This document shows, piece after piece, positions 1-6,899 of a stretch of 11,216 bases of DNA (positions within the stretch are counted from its first letter, which is position 1; the number at the start of each line of letters is the position of its first letter). A program made the translations under genes and the position numbers. Origin of the DNA: JADFAK01 sp047615865 (lineage in GTDB: Bacteria > Bacteroidota > Bacteroidia > Flavobacteriales_D > Sanyastnellaceae); assembly GCA_047615865.1 (NCBI GenBank), contig JBLHIB010000113.1:1-11216 (forward strand), read 5' to 3'. The notes under the pieces were generated by a model. That model was not told the DNA's origin. It worked only from the letters and a program-made list of their open reading frames with translations, and searched no databases.

Positions 1-764
1 GTGTCTAGAACATGAAGAGAGCTTTTTTTAAGTCCGCGATTGAGCTTCTCGCCCTGCCATAATTTGATCACACTATCATGTAGTCCATAAATTAACACAG
101 TATGAGGTACATGTTCATTGAGCAATTCTTGAACAAGTTTAATGTTGGGTAGGAATCGCGCATAAATAATCCAGACCTCTCTTACCAGCGCGCGAGTGGC
201 TCGTTCTTCCATATTGATGTATATGAATTTGTGTAACCTGTTGTTGAATATCCCTATGAATTTCAGGAAATCAGTCACTCGGAGAACTGGAGCTGGATAG
301 TCAACCGCTAGGTTAAAGAGCCATTTGCCAATAGCTGTAGAGCTAGCGAAACGATAATAGCGATTCACTTTTACTCCATCAGGGGCGATAAGCATAAAGC
401 CATCAATATGTTGTGATAAATGCTGGAGGAGCATCATGCATATTTTCCCGCCAAGACTATAACCCAGCAAAGAAAATTTAGAGAAGTTCTTAAAATTGGC
501 GAATGCTAAAATGAATTCTGAATAGGCCAATGGATCAATTTGCTCCTGCTGATCATGGGTGAACTTGCTATTCCCATGACCGATTAAATTGAAGGAATAA
601 ATTATTTGATCCTCAGACAAGCAGGACTCAAAAATTCTAAAATCTTCCGCTTTACGTCCAAACCCATGAAAGGCAATTATGGCCTTTTGAGAATGATTTG
701 AATTTTCCCCAATTGTGAGGTATTCATGAGTGTAATTGTTGAATATAAAGTTGGATTTATTCAC
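1..764 (-). CDS. Alpha/beta hydrolase, C-terminus cut off by the window edge
   Basis: My translation of the minus strand from GTG at 764 stays open to base 1 (about 254 residues). Alpha/beta-hydrolase landmarks appear in order: an oxyanion-hole type HGFG after a hydrophobic strand (residues 33-36), LIGHGNS shortly after, the nucleophile elbow GYSLGG with the probable catalytic Ser103, LIAPDG after the next strand, a helical cap, and LIYGLHD with the probable acid Asp230. The catalytic His, expected about 25 residues later, lies outside the window, so activity cannot be judged. The substrate is unknown; the fold covers esterases, lipases and C-C hydrolases. There is no signal peptide, so it is probably cytoplasmic. 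The GTG start is chosen because it overlaps the stop of the possible upstream small gene (GTGA) and the similarity starts soon after; no good Shine-Dalgarno is visible. The fold is sure, the start moderately so. Confidence 0.88.
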   Translation of the reverse strand, partial: MNKSNFIFNNYTHEYLTIGENSNHSQKAIIAFHGFGRKAEDFRIFESCLSEDQIIYSFNLIGHGNSKFTHDQQEQIDPLAYSEFILAFANFKNFSKFSLLGYSLGGKICMMLLQHLSQHIDGFMLIAPDGVKVNRYYRFASSTAIGKWLFNLAVDYPAPVLRVTDFLKFIGIFNNRLHKFIYINMEERATRALVREVWIIYARFLPNIKLVQELLNEHVPHTVLIYGLHDSVIKLWQGEKLNRGLKKSSLHVLD

Positions 765-952
765 GCCTTCGGCAAATTTCGTTCATATTCTTGACTAAAT
801 TTGGTCATGTGTAGGGTCAAAAGGAGGATAAATGACTCGATTGACCCCAGTTTGCTCTGTTGTAGAGCCCACTGTGCATAGCTTTTCGTAAATGTTGAAA
901 ATAACATTTTCCTGATTGGTTTGTCCACCCTATTTTTGCCCCCGAATTTCAC
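761..952 (-). CDS. Possible 63-residue protein of unknown function
   Basis: This short reading frame starts at GTG 952, directly after an in-frame TAG, and ends in TGA that overlaps the GTG start of the hydrolase by four bases, an arrangement typical of coupled genes. The product is basic at its N-terminus (FGGKNRVDKPIRKM), has an aromatic stretch (KSYAQWALQQ), a short hydrophobic patch (ESFILLLTLHM) and a charged tail. It is too short and polar for a convincing transmembrane span. Codon choice looks coding-like, and it fills what would otherwise be an unusually long gap. A later ATG at residue 16 would give a 48-residue form. I recognise no family. A near-match to the Bacteroidota promoter octamer lies 16 bases before the start. 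It could also be untranslated leader of the hydrolase gene. Confidence 0.42.
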   Translation of the reverse strand: MKFGGKNRVDKPIRKMLFSTFTKSYAQWALQQSKLGSIESFILLLTLHMTKFSQEYERNLPKA

Positions 953-968
953 CTATCTCGTTCACTGC

Positions 969-976
969 CAAAAGAA
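969..976 (-). promoter_or_regulatory. Weak -7-like element for the small gene and hydrolase
   Basis: Read on the minus strand this is TTCTTTTG, one mismatch from the Bacteroidota -7 consensus TAnnTTTG, ending 16 bases before the GTG at 952. The spacing resembles that of the other octamers in this window. No clear TTTG -33 element accompanies it, so this is a tentative call. Confidence 0.2.
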
Positions 977-988
977 GCATTTAGTTGC

Positions 989-996
989 TAATTTTG
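989..996 (+). promoter_or_regulatory. Putative carB promoter, -7 octamer TAATTTTG
   Basis: TAATTTTG matches the Bacteroidota sigma-ABfr -7 consensus TAnnTTTG exactly and ends 16 bases before the carB ATG, implying a leader of only about 10 bases. That leader ends in a run of A residues directly before the ATG (1004-1012), a common feature of Bacteroidota start regions where Shine-Dalgarno signals are weak. A convincing -33 TTG at 17-23 bases upstream is not visible; TTC at 961-963 is the nearest resemblance. Confidence 0.42.
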
Positions 997-1012
997 TGCG
1001 GCTAAAAAAAAA

Positions 1013-3829
1013 ATGCCGAGAGACACGTCCATCCGTTCAGTTCTAATTATTGGAAGTGGTCCTATTGTAATAGGCCAAGCATGTGAGTTTGATTACGCTG
1101 GATCCCAAGCTGCACGCTCATTGCGTGAAGAAGGGATCGAGGTAACTCTCATCAATTCCAACCCTGCAACCATCATGACCGATCCGGTTATGGCCGACAA
1201 TATTTATCTATTGCCTCTCGAAACGGAGTCAATCGAAGATATTCTCAAGAAACACAATATTGATGCTGTTTTACCTACCATGGGTGGGCAAACTGCTCTG
1301 AACCTATGCATCAAATGTGATGAAATGGGTTTGTGGGAAGAATACGGTGTTAAGATTATCGGTGTAGATATCAAGGCAATTGATATTACTGAAAACAGGG
1401 AGCAGTTTAGGCTTTTAATGGAGAGTATTGATATTCCCATGGCCAGACAAGCAACTGCCAAGTCATTCCTTGAAGGGAAAGAGGTTGCTCAAGACTTCGG
1501 GTTTCCACTATGTATCCGTTCCTCATACACCTTGGGTGGCGCGGGAGCAGCTTTTGTGCACACCGCTGAAGAGTTTGAGGTGAGTCTCACACGTGGTTTG
1601 CATCTATCACCAATTCACGAGGTGATGATAGATAAGGCCCTTCTTGGATGGAAGGAGTTCGAGCTTGAGCTATTGCGTGATAAAAACGACAACGTAGTGA
1701 TCATTTGTTCAATTGAGAACTTTGATCCAATGGGAATTCATACAGGAGATTCAATTACGGTTGCACCAGCCATGACATTGTCTGATACCACTTATCAGAG
1801 AATGCGCGATATGGCTATCAGAATGATGCGCTCAATTGGAGATTTCGCCGGCGGATGTAACGTGCAATTTGCCGTGAGCCCCGACGATGAAGAAAAAATT
1901 GTTGCCATAGAAATTAACCCACGTGTTTCTAGATCATCTGCCTTGGCCTCTAAAGCAACCGGATATCCGATTGCGAAAATTGCCTCGAAGTTGGCGATCG
2001 GTTATCACTTGGATGAACTAGATAACCAAATCACAAAGAACACTTCAGCGTTTTTCGAGCCGACTTTGGACTATGTCATTGTGAAAATACCTCGTTGGAA
2101 TTTCGATAAATTCCATGGTGCAGATCGTCAGCTTGGTCTCCAAATGAAGTCGGTAGGTGAGGTCATGGGGATTGGTAGATCTTTTCAGGAAGCATTGCAA
2201 AAAGCATGTCAATCACTGGAGATTGGTCGAAATGGACTTGGTGCAGATGGCAAAGAGCTTCGAGATCAAGATGAGATATTAAACTCTCTTGAACGACCAA
2301 GCTGGAACAGACTGTTTCATATCTATGACGCCATTAAGTTGGGTATTCCTTTCAGAACAATTCAGGAGAAAACTAAAATTGACTTCTGGTTCTTGAAGCA
2401 AATTGAAGAGCTAATTCTTCTTGAAGGTGAGATTTCAAAATTCAGCATCGGGAACATATCTCGTGATCTTTTGTTCGAAGCCAAGCAAAAGGGATATGCC
2501 GATAGACAAATAGCGCATTTACTTCGATGCCTTGAAAGCGAGGTTTATAACCGTCGTGATGAATTGGATATTCGCAGAGTCTACAAGTTAGTCGATACCT
2601 GCGCAGCCGAATTTGAAGCCAAGACTCCATATTACTACTCGACCTTCGACGAAGAAAATGAGTCTATCAGAACAGATAAGAAGAAGATTGTCGTTCTAGG
2701 GTCAGGTCCAAATCGAATTGGACAAGGTATTGAGTTTGATTATTGTTGTGTGCACGGAGTTCTAGCCGCAAAAGAATGTGGCTACGAAACCATTATGATC
2801 AACTGCAATCCAGAAACAGTCTCGACAGATTTTGACACAGCTGACAAACTATATTTCGAACCAGTATTCTGGGAGCATATATTCGACATTATTCGCCATG
2901 AGAATCCTGTAGGAGTAATTGTGCAGCTCGGCGGTCAGACGGCCCTGAAATTGGCTGAAAAATTAGAACGCTACGGAATTAAAATACTCGGTACTAGCTA
3001 CCGTGCTTTGGATCTTGCGGAGGATCGTGGTAGCTTTTCGACTTTGCTTGAGAAGAATAACATACCCTTTCCAAAGTTTGGTGTAGTTGAAAATGCTGAG
3101 CAGGCGTTAGTCATTTCTGATGATCTTGGTTTTCCATTGTTGGTGCGTCCATCGTATGTTTTGGGCGGACAGAAAATGAAGATTGTTATCAATCGAGAAG
3201 ATCTTGAAAAGCATGTAGTCAACATATTGCGCGACTTGCCTGGAAATAAGATACTTCTAGATCATTTCCTCGATGGCGCCATCGAAGCTGAGGCAGATGC
3301 GATTTGTGACGGAGAGGACGTTTACATTCTAGGTATCATGCAACATATCGAGCCAGCCGGAATTCACTCGGGAGATTCATTTGGTATTCTGCCACCGTAT
3401 AACCTAGGTGACTTAATAATGGCCCAGATTGAAGAGCAAGTGAAAACTATTGCTCTGGCTCTTGAGACGGTCGGACTTATCAATATTCAGTTTGCCATCA
3501 AGGATGACACCGTATACGTGATCGAAGCCAATCCAAGGGCTTCTCGTACCGTTCCTTTTATCGCTAAGGCATACAGGGAACCATATGTCAACTATGCAAC
3601 TAAGGTGATGTTGGGAGAAGCTAAAGTCAAAGATTTTAACTTCAAACCTCACAAAGAAGGATATGCCATTAAAATTCCTGTTTTCTCGTATGAGAAATTT
3701 CCAAATGTGAACAAGGAATTAGGTCCAGAGATGAAATCTACGGGTGAAGCTATTCGATTCATAAAGGACTTGAAGGACCCATATTTCAGAAAGATATATT
3801 CTGAAAGAAACTTGTATTTAAGTAAGTAA
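1013..3829 (+). CDS. carB: Carbamoyl-phosphate synthase large subunit, short form without allosteric domain
   Basis: CarB takes ammonia delivered by the CarA glutaminase, bicarbonate and two ATP to make carbamoyl phosphate for pyrimidine and arginine synthesis in the cytoplasm. The 938 residues show the tandem architecture. The first half has IGSGPIVIGQACEFDYAG (13-30) and ends its ATP-grasp with EINPRVSRSSALASKATGYP near residue 300. A helical linker/oligomerisation region follows at about 400-545. The second half has LGSGPNRIGQGIEFDY (562-577) and EANPRASRTVPF (838-849). The protein ends just after LGPEMKSTGEA, where the E. coli enzyme (1073 residues) continues into the MGS-like domain binding UMP and ornithine; that domain is absent. 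Shorter CarB proteins of this type are, as I recall, known in Flavobacteriia, so this is probably not a truncation. The start is fixed by similarity and the A-rich leader. carA is not adjacent. Confidence 0.98.
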   Translation: MPRDTSIRSVLIIGSGPIVIGQACEFDYAGSQAARSLREEGIEVTLINSNPATIMTDPVMADNIYLLPLETESIEDILKKHNIDAVLPTMGGQTALNLCIKCDEMGLWEEYGVKIIGVDIKAIDITENREQFRLLMESIDIPMARQATAKSFLEGKEVAQDFGFPLCIRSSYTLGGAGAAFVHTAEEFEVSLTRGLHLSPIHEVMIDKALLGWKEFELELLRDKNDNVVIICSIENFDPMGIHTGDSITVAPAMTLSDTTYQRMRDMAIRMMRSIGDFAGGCNVQFAVSPDDEEKIVAIEINPRVSRSSALASKATGYPIAKIASKLAIGYHLDELDNQITKNTSAFFEPTLDYVIVKIPRWNFDKFHGADRQLGLQMKSVGEVMGIGRSFQEALQKACQSLEIGRNGLGADGKELRDQDEILNSLERPSWNRLFHIYDAIKLGIPFRTIQEKTKIDFWFLKQIEELILLEGEISKFSIGNISRDLLFEAKQKGYADRQIAHLLRCLESEVYNRRDELDIRRVYKLVDTCAAEFEAKTPYYYSTFDEENESIRTDKKKIVVLGSGPNRIGQGIEFDYCCVHGVLAAKECGYETIMINCNPETVSTDFDTADKLYFEPVFWEHIFDIIRHENPVGVIVQLGGQTALKLAEKLERYGIKILGTSYRALDLAEDRGSFSTLLEKNNIPFPKFGVVENAEQALVISDDLGFPLLVRPSYVLGGQKMKIVINREDLEKHVVNILRDLPGNKILLDHFLDGAIEAEADAICDGEDVYILGIMQHIEPAGIHSGDSFGILPPYNLGDLIMAQIEEQVKTIALALETVGLINIQFAIKDDTVYVIEANPRASRTVPFIAKAYREPYVNYATKVMLGEAKVKDFNFKPHKEGYAIKIPVFSYEKFPNVNKELGPEMKSTGEAIRFIKDLKDPYFRKIYSERNLYLSK

Positions 3830-3839
3830 AGGAGAAGAT

Positions 3840-3847
3840 TACCTTTG
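3840..3847 (+). promoter_or_regulatory. Possible internal promoter, -7 octamer TACCTTTG
   Basis: TACCTTTG between the carB stop and the next gene matches TAnnTTTG and ends 20 bases before the ATG at 3868. It could give the DUF4834-YfhO-membrane protein group its own transcript independent of carB. A TTG at 3812-3814 lies 25 bases upstream, slightly too far for the usual -33 spacing. Suggestive only. Confidence 0.3.
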
Positions 3848-3855
3848 TCCAGAAT

Positions 3856-3862
3856 AGAAAGG
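3856..3862 (+). promoter_or_regulatory. Ribosome binding site AGAAAGG for the DUF4834 gene
   Basis: AGAAAGG sits five bases before the ATG at 3868 and favours that start over the in-frame ATG at 3895 (residue 10), which lacks such a sequence and directly abuts the hydrophobic segment. Confidence 0.5.
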
Positions 3863-3867
3863 CAGTT

Positions 3868-4155
3868 ATGCAACAATTTGAAGTGACAAGTTTAATGCGA
3901 ACAATATTGATAATCGTGCTGGTGTACTACGGTTTTCGCCTGCTTGTTCGTCTTCTAAAGCCTATAATCGTTCGCAAAGGAATGGAAGAGATGCATCGCC
4001 GTCAATCTCAGTTTCAGCAAGGAGGTGCAGGCAAAAAAAATGCCAGTAAGCAGCACACAGGCGACGTGACAATTGAAAAGCCAAATACCAAAGGAGGACA
4101 GGCTGATGGAGATCCAGATGGCGAGTACGTGGACTTCGAAGAAGTTAAGGACTGA
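3868..4155 (+). CDS. DUF4834-type small single-pass membrane protein
   Basis: The 95-residue product has one hydrophobic segment near the N-terminus (about residues 10-32, RTILIIVLVYYGFRLLVRLL), then a basic stretch (KPIIVRKGMEEMHRRQ), a Gln/Gly/Lys-rich low-complexity linker, and an acidic end (GEYVDFEEVKD) preceded by GDVTIEK. This layout, an R-T-I-L-I-I-hydrophobic start plus a GDVTI and YVD(F/Y)EE tail, is what I associate with Pfam DUF4834, a Bacteroidota family of unknown role. The basic residues after the helix suggest the C-terminal tail is cytoplasmic. It lies 38 bases after carB and 65 bases before the YfhO gene, in the same direction. The family call comes from recalled pattern, not a search. 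Function unknown. Confidence 0.82.
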   Translation: MQQFEVTSLMRTILIIVLVYYGFRLLVRLLKPIIVRKGMEEMHRRQSQFQQGGAGKKNASKQHTGDVTIEKPNTKGGQADGDPDGEYVDFEEVKD

Positions 4156-4212
4156 TCATCAAAAATTCAATTTCGATTCGCTTTCGGTATTGATTATCTT
4201 GCTGCGCAATTC

Positions 4213-4217
4213 AAGGA
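4213..4217 (+). promoter_or_regulatory. Ribosome binding site AAGGA for the YfhO gene
   Basis: AAGGA lies three bases before the ATG at 4221 and six before a second in-frame ATG at 4224. The better spacing to 4224 means translation may actually begin at the second Met, a difference of one residue. Confidence 0.45.
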
Positions 4218-4220
4218 ATT

Positions 4221-6899
4221 ATGATGAAATCTCTTTTAATAAAGTCTATACCGCATTTCGTCGCGGTGATAATATTTGCTTCCCTTTCTGCTTGGTATTT
4301 TAGTCCTGTCCTTGGTGACAATGAACTGCGTCAAGGAGACATCTCTCAGTATCTGGGAATGTCTAAGGAGATTCGAGATTTTAGAGGAATTGAAGGTGAA
4401 GAACCGCTTTGGACGAATGGTGCGTTTGGCGGTATGCCTGCTTATCAGGTGTCTGTAGTGCACTCGTCAAATTTGATGTCCTATGCCGATAAGGCGATGA
4501 AGCTTTTCTTGCCGGGCCCAATTGGAATTTTGTTTTTATGCATGATTGGATTTTATATCCTGGGACTCTGCATGAGGATCAATCCATGGTTGTCGATTGT
4601 AGGTGGACTAGCTTTTGGATTTGCCACGATCAACATACTTTATCTTGGTGCAGGACACAATTCGAAAGTTCATGCAATTGCATATATGGCGCCAACACTA
4701 GGGGCTGTGATTCTGGCTTTTAGGGGTAGATTGCTGACTGGAGCGATATTGACCGCTTTTTTCTTCTCCTTGCAGCTCACTGCAAATCATCCCCAGATGA
4801 CATACTATCTGCTGATTCTTTTGTTCTTCGTGGGTATTTCTCAGGTAGTTGAGATGGTCATGAACAAGCAGGTGCCTGATATGTTGAAGCGAGTAGGAGT
4901 CTTGCTCGCGGCTGGTCTGATTGCTATTCTTCCAACAATGTCGAATGTCATGCTTACCAAGGAGTACAGCGAGGAGTCGACCAGAGGTGTCACCGAGCTT
5001 ACTATTAATGCAGATGGTTCTGAAAAGGAACTTCAAGGTACGAAAGGCTTGGACCCTGAATATATGTTGGAATATAGTTTAGGCAAAGAAGAAGTCCTTT
5101 CAATGTTCGTTCCCAACTTGAAAGGTGGGCAAAGTGGAATCTTCGGAAAAGATCGAGAACTCACTAAAAACGCGCCACGTGAATACAGACAGATTTTAGA
5201 ATACGGTCTCAAGTATTGGGGTTCACAAGATTTTACGGGGGGTGCATTTTACTTTGGTGCCGCTATGTTGCTTCTTTTCTTGCTTGGCATGGTGCTAAGT
5301 AAAGGCACTTTGAGGTGGGCGTTTCTCGCTATGACAATCGTTGCTATAATCCTCAGCTGGAGAGAACTCACTGGTTTGCAGCAGTTCTTCATGGACAATA
5401 TTCCTCTCTACACAAAGTTTAGGGATACGAAAATGATCTTGGTTACTGTCCAGATAATCTTTCCGCTAATGGGAATGTTGGCGATTGACAGATTAATCAA
5501 TGATCACGAGTTGACGCCGAAACTCAAGAAAATGGCACTTGGTGCCACTGGCTTTGTAGTGGTGTTGTTTATCCTCTGGACTGTCAAGCCTGCCACTTTC
5601 TTTGATTTCAATAATCCTGCAGATGCAAACCACTATACTTCTGTCCTCCAGCAAGCCGGAATCACAGACTTTAGCATAGTTGATGACCTCATAGAGGAGA
5701 CTGAAAAGATGCGGGTAGTCGTTTTCAAAAAGGACATGAAAAGATCAGTGATGATTCTGCTGTTAGTTGCAGGAATGTTTGTACTGCTCATTCTTCGTAA
5801 AATAGACCTCAAAGTTGTCGTTCCTGTTCTCGGTATTATTCTATTGTTTGATCTCGTTAGCGTGGATCTTCGGTATTTGAATAAAGACGCCAGAGGTAAG
5901 GTCATGGCTCATTTTGAGAATAAATGGGAAAAGCGCTATCCGTTTTCGCCCACTGCCGCAGATTTGTCTATTCTGGATCGCGAAATGACGAAAATTGAGG
6001 GCTTTGATGAAGTCGCCGCGGTTATTAGAAAGAAGAAATCCAAAGAGTTTGTTGGAAAGAAACCTTCCAATTCTCAGGCCATTCTTGACGCAGATGTATT
6101 TGGGGCTTTAAATTTACAGTCCAACTACCGCGTATATCAGCTCGTAACACCGGAAGGAGGATTCTCCAATCCTACTCAGGATGGGCGTACTTCATTCTTC
6201 CATAAGAGTCTAGGAGGTTACCACGGTGCCAAGATGAAGCGCTACCAGGAAATGCTCGATTTCCATATTATGGACGAAATTCAGGAATTTGTTTCTTTGG
6301 CCAATACCGTCGGTCCACAAGGAGCTTTCTCAAGACTTCCGATTCTGAATATGTTCAATACGAGGTACATGATTGTTGATCATGCAAATCAAGCCCTATT
6401 CAATCCCTACTCCAACGGAAATGCATGGTTTGTGGATTCCATCAAATGGGTTGGAAATGCCGATGAGGAAATTCTTAAGATTGGACAAATTAACACGGCA
6501 AAATCGGCAACTGTAGATGAACGATTCCGAGAAAAACTGAACCTGTCTATTCAAAAGGATAGCTCGGCTTACATCGAAATGCTCACCTACAAGCCAAACG
6601 AACTTACCTATCAATCTCAAGCAAAAAGTGATCAATTGGCCGTTTTCTCGGAAGTATTCTACGATAAGGGTTGGAACGCTTATATCGATGATCAACTTGT
6701 TGATCATGTGAGAGTCAATTATCTATTGCGAGGATTAAAAGTCCCTGCTGGAGAGCATGATATTACCTTCAAGTTCGAGCCACAAGCGTGGAAAACGGGA
6801 AGTACGATCGGGTTGATTGGATCTATATTGGTCTTGTCCGCTATGGTTTACATGTTCTTCCTATGGTACAAAGATGAATCCGCTGAACAGCTCGTATGA
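4221..6899 (+). CDS. YfhO-family membrane protein, predicted GT-C-like glycosyltransferase
   Basis: The 892 residues contain about 13-14 hydrophobic segments: one at the N-terminus (about 10-31), a cluster at 98-240, more at about 340-550, and a last one at about 856-880. The first non-cytoplasmic loop carries RQGDISQYLG (37-46; Asp40 is where GT-C enzymes often place a catalytic acid) and WTNGAFGGMPAYQ (64-76). GHNSKVH (145-151) and LTANHPQMTYY (186-196) are conserved in Bacteroidota YfhO proteins. The C-terminal soluble part has the typical YDKGWNAYIDD and LKVPAGEHDITFKFEP signatures just before the final helix. In Bacillus subtilis YfhO transfers a sugar from a lipid carrier to lipoteichoic acid outside the membrane; Bacteroidota lack that polymer, so acceptor and sugar here are unknown. 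The stop overlaps the next gene by four bases (ATGA), so the pair is probably co-translated. Confidence 0.9.
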   Translation: MMKSLLIKSIPHFVAVIIFASLSAWYFSPVLGDNELRQGDISQYLGMSKEIRDFRGIEGEEPLWTNGAFGGMPAYQVSVVHSSNLMSYADKAMKLFLPGPIGILFLCMIGFYILGLCMRINPWLSIVGGLAFGFATINILYLGAGHNSKVHAIAYMAPTLGAVILAFRGRLLTGAILTAFFFSLQLTANHPQMTYYLLILLFFVGISQVVEMVMNKQVPDMLKRVGVLLAAGLIAILPTMSNVMLTKEYSEESTRGVTELTINADGSEKELQGTKGLDPEYMLEYSLGKEEVLSMFVPNLKGGQSGIFGKDRELTKNAPREYRQILEYGLKYWGSQDFTGGAFYFGAAMLLLFLLGMVLSKGTLRWAFLAMTIVAIILSWRELTGLQQFFMDNIPLYTKFRDTKMILVTVQIIFPLMGMLAIDRLINDHELTPKLKKMALGATGFVVVLFILWTVKPATFFDFNNPADANHYTSVLQQAGITDFSIVDDLIEETEKMRVVVFKKDMKRSVMILLLVAGMFVLLILRKIDLKVVVPVLGIILLFDLVSVDLRYLNKDARGKVMAHFENKWEKRYPFSPTAADLSILDREMTKIEGFDEVAAVIRKKKSKEFVGKKPSNSQAILDADVFGALNLQSNYRVYQLVTPEGGFSNPTQDGRTSFFHKSLGGYHGAKMKRYQEMLDFHIMDEIQEFVSLANTVGPQGAFSRLPILNMFNTRYMIVDHANQALFNPYSNGNAWFVDSIKWVGNADEEILKIGQINTAKSATVDERFREKLNLSIQKDSSAYIEMLTYKPNELTYQSQAKSDQLAVFSEVFYDKGWNAYIDDQLVDHVRVNYLLRGLKVPAGEHDITFKFEPQAWKTGSTIGLIGSILVLSAMVYMFFLWYKDESAEQLV
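6688..6707. repeat. Perfect inverted repeat inside the YfhO gene
   Basis: ATGATCAAC (6688-6696) and GTTGATCAT (6699-6707) are exact reverse complements separated by TT. The stretch encodes part of DDQLVDHV in the C-terminal soluble domain. With a two-base spacer the hairpin loop would have to open some pairs. It is probably a coding coincidence, though it could be a dimer-type protein site. Confidence 0.4.

Noticed and set aside
3830..3837. AGGAGAAG after the carB stop, a strong Shine-Dalgarno-like string
   Set aside because: The only start at suitable spacing is a TTG (3845) that leads to a 13-codon frame; the DUF4834 start has its own closer site.
4156..4220. Search for a terminator or promoter between the DUF4834 and YfhO genes
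   Set aside because: No stem followed by a T run and no TAnnTTTG octamer was found, so the genes are taken as co-transcribed.
4073..4303. 76-residue plus-strand frame bridging the DUF4834 and YfhO genes
   Set aside because: It overlaps both supported genes in another frame and shows no family features; the spacer itself carries a good ribosome binding site for YfhO.
4698..5036. 112-residue open frame on the minus strand within the YfhO gene
   Set aside because: It lies wholly opposite a well-supported gene, and its composition (Ser, His and Gln-rich, no domain pattern) is that of an antisense shadow.
6396..6707. 103-residue open frame on the minus strand within the YfhO gene
   Set aside because: Antisense to the conserved C-terminal YfhO domain; no recognisable motifs or start signals.
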